Made by a program: the position numbers and the translations under genes. 22,185 bases of DNA, taken from Plakobranchus ocellatus (taxonomy: Eukaryota > Mollusca > Gastropoda > Plakobranchidae). The stretch is from contig BLXT01007044.1 of the NCBI GenBank assembly GCA_019648995.1, positions 1,909,850 to 1,932,034 of the forward strand, written 5' to 3'. Every line of letters starts with the position of its first letter. The stretch's first letter is position 1. Shown here piece by piece: positions 9,807 through 17,984 of this stretch. The notes beneath the pieces were generated by a model. It was not told the DNA's origin, did not search any database, and was given only the letters and a program-made list of their open reading frames with translations.

Positions 9807-10850
9807 AGAGAAATCATCAAAATATTGTTCCCAACTGAATATTTTATTCTGAGTTTAATCCATATTATCTCAAATCATCTGAGGATCAATGCAAATTTCC
9901 TGCTGCGTCTGGGAATGCTGAAAATCAAAGTTGTGTGAAGCATATACGATTACTTGTATAAGATTGAAGATATTGCAATTTCCTTATTGAATAGATCTCA
10001 GAAATCGCTGAAGCGACCTGACATATCTGGTCAAAAAGTCAAAATATGTATCGCAGAAGATTACGACGTTATCATAAAAAATGCAAGGACGGCAATTAGA
10101 AGGATGCATATTGCTCACCGCTTAAAGTCTTGGAAAAAAAAATTAAAAGCAAAAGAAAAATAACTCCTACTAATGGATATGAGTGCATGGCTGGTATGTA
10201 GGAGTCAAATTTATTATGTTAAATGTTACCTTTTATTTTGAAGCCTGGTGAGTGAATTTCACTTTAATGAGAAATAATTTTGTAAAGAAGCAAACAAATC
10301 CATGACATTCCCACTAGCCACATGCTTATCCATTAAGGCAAAAACCTCCTCGAAATGAAGTACATACTTTGGTTTTAAAAAAAGAAATAAAAAACGTTGG
10401 TATTTTCCATAGATATCAAGCAAATAAAACGCCATGATTATGATTAGCAAATGATAAAAAAGTTCACGAATTCACGCTCAAAAGAATCAGAATAGAAACA
10501 CATGTAAGGTTATTATATCGTGTGAGAGCAATAGATCTGGTGATTGATGGCTCCCACTAAATTTCATGATGAGCAAAAGCTAGAGAGACCTGCTTTTTTT
10601 CTTTTTTGTTTTTATTTTTTTTGCTGAACAATAATTTGTACACACATGTGTATGGTACAAAGCATAACCGTAATGTAATGCTTGCGAGAAGGGTGATAAG
10701 GAAACGCAAGAGACATGAGAAAGAAAACTGTAAAATAAAGCGAAGAGAAAGAGCTGGAATAAACGGGTGAAAATAGAAAAGCGGAAAGACTGAGCGAGAG
10801 AAAGATAAAGGGGGAGAAACATAGAGGCAGAAGAAGAGGAAGATCGAAAA
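9807..10850. other. Intron 1 sequence, no clear feature
   Basis: Lies after the retroelement leader within the intron between E1 and E2. A 69-codon lysine-rich open frame at 9954-10163 (plus) and a 63-codon frame at 10450-10259 (minus) resemble no family I know; they could be decayed internal parts of the retroelement. From about 10740 the sequence becomes purine-rich and grades into the GA microsatellite. Confidence 0.5.
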
Positions 10851-10854
10851 GAAA

Positions 10855-10857
<3 letters not shown>

Positions 10858-10937
<80 letters not shown>

Positions 10938-10938
10938 G
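10858..10938. repeat. Compound microsatellite (GA)27(ACAG)7
   Basis: Perfect dinucleotide run from 10858 to 10911 followed directly by seven ACAG tetranucleotides to 10938. It sits in intron 1, about 220 bases before E2. Leucine/serine-rich frames on the opposite strand are artefacts. Confidence 0.97.
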
Positions 10939-11160
10939 TCAGAGAAAGAAAAAGAGAAAATATAGAAAGAAACGTTGTAATATGATAGATTAGGTCGTGC
11001 ATTTTTGTTGCCGTAACATAATTTGCCTGTAGGCAGCCCCGAGCGCATTTGAGATTTCGTTTAAGTGAGTAAAAGAACGAATCTGGTATATCCCCAAGCT
11101 TACAACATTACAATTTCTCATCTCTGTTCTTTCTTCCTTCATCTCTCAACACCTATTCAG

Positions 11161-11324
11161 TGGTTTCATCATGACGATGCCTCTCGTGCTACGGAGTAAC
11201 ACACCGGCCTCGTTTTGTATAATTATGCATGGAACTATAGGAGGTCAGAGACCTTTGACCTTGGCCTTCACAACGGTTCAAGGTGGTAAGAAGCTGGCCA
11301 CAATAACTCGAAACATCACTATAG
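11161..11324 (+). CDS. TEP/A2M/CD109-like gene, exon E2: MG1 domain
   Basis: The acceptor is a long pyrimidine-rich tract ending CTATTCAG at 11160; the donor is ATAG|GTACGT at 11325. After one base completing the E1 codon, it encodes GFIMTMPLVLRSNTP, then FCIIMHGTIGGQRPLTLAF and a closing LATITRNITI. This pattern (a proline-leucine strand, alternating hydrophobic strands, then an N-I-T-I strand before a glycine- or aspartate-starting exon) fits the first macroglobulin domain of thioester proteins, where homologues read TAPKVLRPG followed by a valine-rich strand. It is 164 nt long, phase 2 in and phase 1 out, so skipping it would break the frame. It lies between complementary (GA)n and (CT)n tracts. 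Confidence 0.8.
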
Positions 11325-11455
11325 GTACGTCTGTTGTAGCGTGAGTAGCTTGGGGATTAGAAAATTAGGCATAACTTCAAAGGATTCATACTAATGATTT
11401 TTTTCTGTTAACTCAGTTCCTCTTTTCTTACCCTCATTTATTCTCTCTCCCCCTC

Positions 11456-11458
<3 letters not shown>

Positions 11459-11506
<48 letters not shown>
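11459..11506. repeat. (CT)24 microsatellite in intron 2
   Basis: Perfect CT run inside a longer pyrimidine stretch (about 11432-11535). It is complementary to the (GA)27 tract on the other side of E2 and ends about 144 bases upstream of E3. Confidence 0.97.
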
Positions 11507-11510
<4 letters not shown>

Positions 11511-11650
11511 TCGCCCCTTTCTCCCCACACTTTCTTTACCTCTTTACTTCGGTCTTTGAGCTTTTCAAATAACAAAATAAAAAGAAATATGTTTGTGCTA
11601 TATTTCAAGTTTGATAATAACTAATCTTCTGACCACTGTTGGGTTTTCAG

Positions 11651-11818
11651 ATGTATTATATTGCGGAGAACTCCTGTTGCCGCCACCTGGTTATTATAAA
11701 TTCACAGTACACAACTCTTGGTGGCGCATTCATGATGACCCGGTCAAAGTCACAGTACTAGACAGCGATCTTATCCTGATACAGACAGACAAACCCATCT
11801 ATAAACCTGGTGAAAAAG
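11651..11818 (+). CDS. TEP/A2M/CD109-like gene, exon E3: MG1 end and MG2 start
   Basis: The acceptor is GGGTTTTCAG at 11650 and the donor GAAAAAG|GTGAAT at 11819. The first two bases complete the codon begun in E2 (aspartate). It encodes VLYCGELLLPPPGYYKF, then VHNSWWRI, and VTVLDSDLILIQTDKPIYKP followed by GEK. The QTDKPIYKPG motif is diagnostic for alpha-2-macroglobulin, CD109 and insect/mollusc thioester proteins, where it opens the second macroglobulin domain. It is 168 nt, phase 1 in and phase 1 out. The exon is intact although a mariner has inserted only 29 bp after its donor. The extra in-frame codons to 11826 are read-through into the intron. Confidence 0.95.
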
Positions 11819-11973
11819 GTGAATAGCTGTTTGCCATTTTATATGTACGAGGAACGTCCGAAAAGAAACAGGAAAAGGGGCATAATTCTTGAACCAATCC
11901 ATATTTTTTAATTCTGTAAACGGGAAACACCAGTACAACAAATTAACTTTCACGGTGCGCAGTTTCAGCACCA

Positions 11974-13124
11974 TTGATGGACGCACTATTGAACACTACT
12001 GGTTCCAATATGGCTACCTCCATTAAAGAGTGGTCAAAGCTGGAGGTCAGAGCTGTTGTGCGTTTTTTGTTTTCGAAAGGAACAAAACCTTCTGAAATTC
12101 ACAAACAAATAGCAGAAACATATGGTGAGGGTGCTATGTCAAGATCTAGAGTGTATCAATGGTGTACTTGATTTGGGGAGGGCCGAACCAGTCTAGGTGA
12201 TGAGCCAAAGTCTGTTCGCCCGAAAACATCGACCAACGAGGAGAACACAACTCGTGTTGACGGACTCATTAGATGTGACAGGAGGATGAAGATACGCGAA
12301 ATTGCTTTGAAACTCGAAATTCCAAAGAGTACAGTTCATGAAATAGTCCATGACACTTTGGGATATCGGAAGGTGTCTGCAAGATGGGTTCCAAAAATGT
12401 TAACGGAGGATCACAAGCTTCAAAGGGTTGAAATTTCGCAACGCCTTCTGCAGCGATGCCAACAGGACAATGGAGATGAGGATACGACGCATATTGGTGT
12501 AGGGCCTGGTGGAGACTTTCAAGCAAACAATAACCTCTTTGACAATCTGATTACTGGTGATGAAACTTGGGTCCAGAGACAAAGCGCGACTCCATGACTT
12601 GGAAACATCCATCCTCTCCCGTCACCAAACAGTTCAAAGTGCACAGGTCCGCAGCTAAAGTGATGGCTACCGTGTTCTGGGATGCGAAAGGTGTGATCCT
12701 CTTAAACATTTTGCTACAGGGTCAGTGTATCAATGCTGCCCGATACTGCAGCACTCTTGACCGCCTTAAAGAAGCAATTCGTCGCAAAAGACCTGGGCTC
12801 TTGAGAAGGGGTGTTGTGTTTCAGCACGATAATGCGACCCCTCATTCAGCAAACTTTACACAGCAATGGCTGCAGCGCTACGGTTGGGAAATTCTTCCTC
12901 ATCCTGCCCACAGTCCAGACCTGGCACCCTCTGACTTTCATTTGTTTGGACCCTTGAAGCGCCATTTAGGAGGCATGGCTTTCAAGACAGAAGATGATCT
13001 CATCAGTGAATTGAGGAATTGGTTTGATAATCTTGACGATGATTTCTTTCGAGTGGGTATCAATTTGCTGCTGTCGCGCTGGCAAAAATGCATCGATCTC
13101 CACGGGGATTACGTTGAGAAGTAG
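11974..13124 (+). pseudogene. Mariner DD34D transposase, broken
   Basis: An N-terminal helix-turn-helix reads WSKLEVRAVVRFLFSKG and later SRSRVYQWC; a second helical region contains EIALKLEIPKSTVHEIVH. Catalytic residues are visible as ITGDETW, HDNATPH and LAPSDFHLF, with 34 residues between the second and third aspartates, the mariner DD34D signature. Breaks: a TGA stop at 12169-12171 right after the first HTH block, with the same frame resuming; an in-frame extra segment of about 17 codons at roughly 12480-12535 just before ITGDETW; and a frameshift just after GDETWV near 12572, apparently a short deletion between direct TCC repeats. The frame ends YVEK at 13124. The protein cannot be made whole, so this copy is not autonomous. 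Confidence 0.93.
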
Positions 13125-13358
13125 TGGAAGAGTGAACTTCAATCTGTGTGAGTTTTAAATTTACCTGATCAAAACTCTTTGAGTTATGTCCCTTTTCCTG
13201 TTTCTTTCGAGTGGGTATCAATTCGCTGCTGTCGCGCTAGCAAAAATGCATCGATCTCCACGGGGATTACGTTGAGAAGTAGTGGAAGAGTGAACTTCAA
13301 TCTGTGTGAGTTTTAAATTTACCTGATCAAAACTCTTTGAGTTATGTCCCTTTTCCTG
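13043..13358 (+). repeat. 158-bp tandem duplication inside the mariner 3' end
   Basis: Copy 1 is 13043-13200 and copy 2 is 13201-13358; both start TTTCTTTCGAGTGGGTATCA. I count two substitutions (TTTGC/TTCGC and CTGGC/CTAGC). The duplicated block holds the end of the transposase frame, the 3' untranslated part and the inner half of the right terminal repeat. The same TTTCTTT word lies at the start of the block and in the terminal repeat, so microhomology probably mediated the event. The outer tip of the repeat is present once only. Confidence 0.95.
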
Positions 13359-13381
13359 TTTCTTTTCGGACGTCCCTCGTA

Positions 13382-13969
13382 TATAGAACAAGAACAATGA
13401 GGACCTCACTCCTGGTTTTCTGACGCTAAGCCCCAGCATGGGACACATTTTATTTTATTTCATGCTATTGACGTGTGTAAAATGTTGGGATACATACAGT
13501 CGATACTTATAAGATGTTGGAGATACATGTGATGAAGGTACATGCCATTTTGGTAGCTAAGGGTGTATCTTTTGAGAGTACATAAAATGAGGCGATGTAT
13601 CAGTGACACATTGTCAAAGATTTTTCTATACTCTGTTGAAAATGTGGGAAAATTTGTACCATTTTTGTCACATTTCGGAGTTTTAAAATAAACATTACTG
13701 TAAATGACACAAAAGAATTCTTCAGGTAATTTTTTCAAAAAGCACCATTTATTATCGTTCATTTTCTCGTCAACTCGTGTAATAATCGAAGTATAAACAC
13801 TAGCTTGGAGATTGTAATGTGTTAATTTTTATTGATTTCCATTCAAATAATCATAGCCATAGTCAGTCTATCCGACTGCAATTGTTTGCAGCTTGAATAT
13901 GCTAAGAAAATAATGGATACTAACATCTCAATAATTACAAGTCCGTGTTTGTCCTGCTTGCTTTCACAG
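13382..13969. other. Intron 3 remainder, no recognisable feature
   Basis: AT-rich intron between the mariner and E4. A minus-strand open frame at 13762-13460 has no recognisable motif and ordinary intron composition. The stretch ends in the E4 acceptor tract CTTGCTTTCACAG. Confidence 0.55.
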
Positions 13970-14055
13970 TGTGGTTCCGGATCTTAACAATGTTGACTTC
14001 TCTGAAGCCGACCACGATTCGGGTTTGTATCAATCCTGACAATGGCATATATCTC
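13970..14055 (+). CDS. TEP/A2M/CD109-like gene, exon E4: MG2 domain, 3' edge uncertain
   Basis: The acceptor CTTGCTTTCACAG ends at 13969. The first two bases TG join the G left by E3 to give valine, making KPGEK-V-WFRILTM, which matches the family motif KPGQxVxFRVL. It continues LTSLKPTTIRVCINPDNGI, matching the strand pattern where homologues read V.V.I.DP.GN. The frame closes at a stop at 14068-14070. The best donor in range is GTTAGT at 14056 (phase 0), which does not fit the phase needed by E5 (one base carried in). A small exon for the missing W-containing segment is therefore expected, or the donor is elsewhere. The protein match is short but its position and rebuilt codon support it. 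Confidence 0.72.
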
Positions 14056-14070
14056 GTTAGTCCTTTATAA

Positions 14071-15467
14071 GTATTCATTTGCCCTGTAAATTGCTCTTCT
14101 TATCTTTCACAACTACTAGTTTGCCTTTTACAAATATCTCATTAAACGTCCTTTCCCCTTTACAAAATCTTCATTTCCTCTTTACAAACTTCGTTTATTC
14201 TTTTTGCAAAATCATTAAATTTATTTAAGCTTTATACAAATTTGATTCAAGCTCTAGAAAAAAAACATCACTTTGTTTTTTACCAATACCTGCTATGACA
14301 AATTTATGTATCATTTAACCATTATGGGAGGAACACACATTTAAAAAAAAGAGATTTTCATTTTATACACTTTGTAGCTACTGCCTGTGCGGTGTAGCCT
14401 GAATAATAGGCAGTCTGATACAGAGAAAAGAGAGTTCCCCTGGCCGATTGTGAACAAAGCAATGATACTACCCGATAACCAGCATGCGAGGGGTCACAGC
14501 ACCTTCAAAATCAAATCACTGTATAACAGTAACACTCTAGATCCAGATCAGTTGGTTCAGGTGAAAACTCGCTGTAGCACCCAGCCTTCATTTTAAAATA
14601 GTTTTCAAAAAAAGAGACCGTGCACACTTTCCTCAAAGTGGAACATTGTTTTTTCCCTGTGACGATCTATCTCTTGCCTAGGACAGTCACATTATCTCTT
14701 TTTTTTTTAGGTTTCTTTAGCTCAACATAGAGTCCCGCACAGGATTCCTTCAGTATTATCTGTATAATGGGGGGATCGGTTTCATTGCGTGTACCGTGGA
14801 ATCGATTAATGGTTAGCGTAGATTGACCTGCGACCAGAGAAGGCTGCCTGGTGAAGACCAAAAGCTTGAATTCAAATGACCAATCGAATAGTATTATTTC
14901 GTCCAACATGAAGAATTAGTCATGTTTATGTGGGGCTTAGCATGAAGTTAATGCGTCAACAATGCTCAGGGCTCAACCATATTACCTGAGATAAAAAAAA
15001 CGACTTTTTTGTTCCTTAAAGAATTCTTTTCATGACCTCCTTTTGACTTCCATATTTACAACCATTATTTGTTCTATTACTTAACAGGTTGACTCGATCC
15101 ATATCAGAGACCCTCTTGCTTTGAAAGTCAAACAATATTCTAATTTGACCACTAGAGGTGAGTAATGGATTTGAGCAACAGATTTTTGCACTTTGCGGGG
15201 GTTCGTGGTCGACGACTGTACCTTGCAAAATTATTAATTCTCATTAAAAATAAAGCACAGCAGTATTACACAATTGAACCCACTAAGCTGGGTTGGAAAA
15301 ATTGTGTATAAAGCTCGGCCGTGAAGAGTAATGGCTAACGCTGCCTTCTCCTTCAGGTGCGATGTCTGGGACAGCTTCTGGTAATCATGTTCCTCCACAA
15401 ATTTATTCTCAGATTTTTTTATAAACTTCTTGCCCATGAGTTAAGACTTTTCAATAAAAATGAGTAA
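14071..15467. other. Intron 4 sequence, no recognisable gene
   Basis: AT-rich intron. Near 14127-14240 the words TTTACAAA, TTTGCAAA and TATACAAA recur at 22-32-base steps as a cryptic tandem array. Several short open frames, such as 14387-14596 plus and 14909-14667 minus, show no family motif. A missing microexon may lie here but I could not place it with consistent phase. Confidence 0.5.
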
Positions 15468-15835
15468 GCTTGCCTTTGATCTTTCCAGTGATTGTTAAGT
15501 GTTCCAAATCCTTGTGTTGGCTAATGTGTCCAAAATTGTAGTGGCCTCCATCGTACTGTTTAATCAAAAATCACTCAAGATTAATTTCTTTCAGAACCGA
15601 TTTATCGGACGTTTTTCCGTCCATGAAATCTTCATCATATTTTTCTCACACGCTGCATCGCCAATACTTTCAGTTTCCTCTCTGTTTTCTTATTCCCTAT
15701 CTAACACTAACTAACATATAATGCTACTGATCATACAATATGTTTTCATATCCTTATTTGGCTTTCATTTTTATTTTTCTGTTCAAGTATTGGCTTCATT
15801 TTTCCGAATGTCTTTGGCCATGGTTAATCTTTTAC
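15468..15835 (-). mobile_element. RTE LINE 3' tail fragment, minus strand
   Basis: Parallel to 2170-2540 over most of its length: CTTTCCAGTGATTGTTAA, TCCTTGTGTTGGCTAATGTG, TTTCTTTCAGAACC, ATCATATTTTTCTCA, ACTGATCATACA and GGCTTCATTTTT all have counterparts in the same order. The shared direction makes it a minus-strand tail of the same RTE family. It is more decayed than the 2.1-4.8 kb copy and shows no polymerase part. Confidence 0.8.
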
Positions 15836-16141
15836 TCATTTGACTTGTGCCCTTGAGTGCAAACGCCATAAGAAATATATTAGTATATTACCAACACGGC
15901 AGATAAATTACGGCAAGATGTTTAGCTGCTTTTTTGAAAATCAAATTGTATTCCTATGTTTAAACTTTAAAAGTAGACATGAAAATTCTATCACTGATTT
16001 CTTGTTTACACTTTTTATTACCGTTCTTATCGCTCCCATTCTCTTTTTTCCTACTTTCATTACTTTGATCAGGAAGGATAAACTATATGTGAGGCACCTA
16101 TTGTTTACAATGGTAATTATTACTAGACTTATTTAATATGA

Positions 16142-16146
<5 letters not shown>

Positions 16147-16191
<45 letters not shown>

Positions 16192-16230
16192 GAGTGTATA
16201 TTTATATATATATATATGCATATATATATG
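16147..16230. repeat. (TA)20 microsatellite and flanking TA/TG-rich tract
   Basis: Perfect TA run from 16147 to 16186, then interrupted TATATA, GCATATAT and TATGTATG words to about 16240. It ends about 50 bases before the E5 acceptor, so its length could influence splicing of E5. Confidence 0.95.
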
Positions 16231-16290
16231 TATGTATGTGCATGGATAAGTGAGTTTATGTAATTAAAACGTTTTTCTTATGTGATCCAG

Positions 16291-16407
16291 GTGTCAGCAT
16301 ACTAAGTTTCCAACTTGGCTCACAAGCGAGACCAGGGAAGTGGACAATCGAGGTCAACCCGCACAACAAAGCAAAAAGATCAAAAATATTCAAGGTGTAC
16401 CTATATA
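16291..16407 (+). CDS. TEP/A2M/CD109-like gene, exon E5: MG2 end
   Basis: The acceptor is TGTGATCCAG at 16290 and the donor TATATA|GTAAGT at 16408. After two bases completing a previous codon (a glycine if the preceding base is G), it encodes VSILSFQLGSQARPGKWTIE, then NPHNKAKRSKIFKVYLY. Homologues read GVVSLSFQLS, a GTWxIEV strand and a FEVKEYVLP strand at this place, so it is the end of the second macroglobulin domain. It is 117 nt, phase 1 in and phase 1 out. The base A left at its end joins GT of E6 to make serine, in place of the usual valine of YVLP. It has no stops. Confidence 0.92.
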
Positions 16408-16940
16408 GTAAGTTTCCCTTCAACAGCCACAGATATTGAGCATGATCGCTATAAATTATCTCTTTTGCGTGATGAAAAAAGTTTAAATAGAAGCAAAAAC
16501 TTTTTTCTATAACATGTTTGGCCAAGTCTTATGAAATGGCTAATGAATGTAGAAAATATTCGGTGAGAACAGATTCAAACATCAAACGCAAGTTTTTCTT
16601 TAAACGAAAGTTTAAAACCAGTTTGTATCAACAAGAAAACTTAGAGGAGCTAGTCGCTCTATTCCATTTGTAGCAGCCGTAGCCTTGTAATGGCATTCCC
16701 AAGCTATTATAATTGTCATGATCCTCGGTCTCCTTTAACCATTTAGTTTTAGCATCGTTTGGAGTTATAATCATTTCATACTTGGAGCACGAGGCAATTG
16801 GCATTCAGGCTCAAAGCTCACCCATGAGTAGCACTCAGTTGGTGGTTTTCAGAAAGAGGTAACTTTTAAGGTTACTTGTACGCCAGACGCCACAGTGTAA
16901 AGGCCTCCGAATTGATATTGTAGTATAGACAGCTGGTAAT
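16408..16940. other. Intron 5 start, no recognisable feature
   Basis: Nothing recognisable apart from ordinary AT-rich intron sequence. Confidence 0.5.
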
Positions 16941-16943
16941 CGG

Positions 16944-17300
16944 GGAACAGTCCTAGAACAAACTGAAAATTTAACTACGTCAAAAAATAGTCCAGGAGTG
17001 GACTGAAAGTAAAATAACCGCTTAGAACAGTCCTTGACCGGACTAAAAGCAGAATAACTTCTAAGAACAGTCCTGGACCTGACTGAAAACAGAATAACTT
17101 CTAAGAACAGTCCTGGACCGGACTGAAAAAAGAATAACTTCTAAGAACGGTCCTGGACCGGACTGAAAAAAGAATAACTTGTAAGAACGGTCCTGGACCG
17201 GACTGAAATTAAGATATCCTCAAATAGTCCTGCAGCGGACTGAAAATAAAACGACGTCTAAGAATAGCCCTGGAGCGGACTGAAATGAAAACCAAATCCG
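16944..17300. repeat. 40-bp minisatellite with internal hairpin dyad, about 9 units
   Basis: Units begin near 16944, 16984, 17024, 17064, 17104, 17144 and 17184 with an exact 40-base step, then about 17221 and 17261 after one 37-base step. A central unit reads GAACAGTCCTGGACCGGACT followed by GAAAAAAGAATAACTTCTAA. Inside it CAGTCC and GGACTG are perfect inverted arms around TGGACC. Outer units diverge in the spacer but mostly keep the AGTCC...GGACT arms. Lies in intron 5. Confidence 0.95.
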
Positions 17301-17310
17301 GGAGTGTACT

Positions 17311-17984
17311 GGGGATAATATTTTAATATCTACAAGAATTTTGTCCCTGAGCTATACTATGTTAAGTCCGAAGTGGACCCAAACAATAAAAGTGGATGTG
17401 AATATTATAGATATATATTATTATATATTATTAATTGTGAAAAATAAATGGGGCTTGACCCAAAAAGATTTTACAGTCGTTTGCCTCTACTGAACATATT
17501 GGTCTCATATATTCGTCGTTATCTTCAACACGACGCCTTAATCTACATCCATATCCCTCTACCGAGACATTTTTTTTTTACGGATGACTTTGTACTATTA
17601 AGTTTTAGGTATGACTGAGTAGTGCCTGTGACAAAAGATTCTTTTGAAAACACTAAAGAAAAGAAATGGCTTTAAGTCTTGCCGAGATTTAACGCAATTT
17701 TATTAATTTAAATGATTAACAATTTCTGAACAGTACGATAATCTTCCAAGGTTCCATAGATCTCTAAATTAAAAAATTCACTAACATGTGCGATCTGTCT
17801 CCCAGCCATCTCCTCAATAATTCCTATATCGTTCTTTACTACCCACCGCCTTCAGCTTCCAGAAAATACTAGCCACCGCGGAAAAGGTCAATATTATGCA
17901 AACGGTTTATGCCAGAAAAAGTTAGCTTGTATCTGACCAAACAAAATACATAGAAGTAGAAAAAAAATTGTGAATAAATAGAAA
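17311..17984. other. Intron 5, no recognisable feature
   Basis: AT-rich sequence. Near 17365-17382 a possible outlying, decayed unit of the minisatellite reads AAGTCCGAAGTGGACC. Nothing else is recognisable. Confidence 0.45.

Larger units (their letters stand above)
11848..13379 (+). mobile_element. Mariner (Tc1/mariner) DNA transposon with TA target duplication
   Basis: TA at 11846-11847 and TA at 13380-13381 flank terminal inverted repeats of about 38 bp. The left starts CGAGGAACGTCCGAAAAGAA and the right, read inverted, starts CGAGGGACGTCCGAAAAGAA; the arms agree to about CATAA with few mismatches. One transposase pseudogene occupies the interior. The element is 1532 bp, longer than a typical mariner of about 1.3 kb, partly because 158 bp of its 3' end is tandemly duplicated. 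It lies in the host intron after E3, same orientation as the host gene. Confidence 0.95.

Noticed and set aside
9954-10163. 69-codon plus-strand lysine-rich frame after the LTR leader
   Set aside because: Position suggests a gag remnant but no zinc knuckle or capsid motif is visible, and its composition is that of AT-rich noncoding DNA.
10557-11048. Two overlapping minus-strand frames with serine/leucine and cysteine-valine repeats
   Set aside because: They read through (GA)n(ACAG)n; the flanks have no domain similarity I recognise.
14387-14596. Open frame of 69 codons in intron 4 considered as another host exon
   Set aside because: No resemblance to macroglobulin domains and no acceptor/donor pair with fitting phase.
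15240-15300. GGTTCAATT word on the minus strand resembling a tRNA B box, suggesting a SINE
   Set aside because: No matching A box at the right distance and no tRNA-like head or tail; chance in AT-rich DNA.
15358-15381. 24-nt candidate microexon between a strong acceptor (CTTCTCCTTCAG) and a GTAATC donor, with a tryptophan in one frame
   Set aside because: The phase that gives the tryptophan needs two bases carried in and out, which fits neither E4's best donor nor E5's start; kept only as a possibility for the missing segment.
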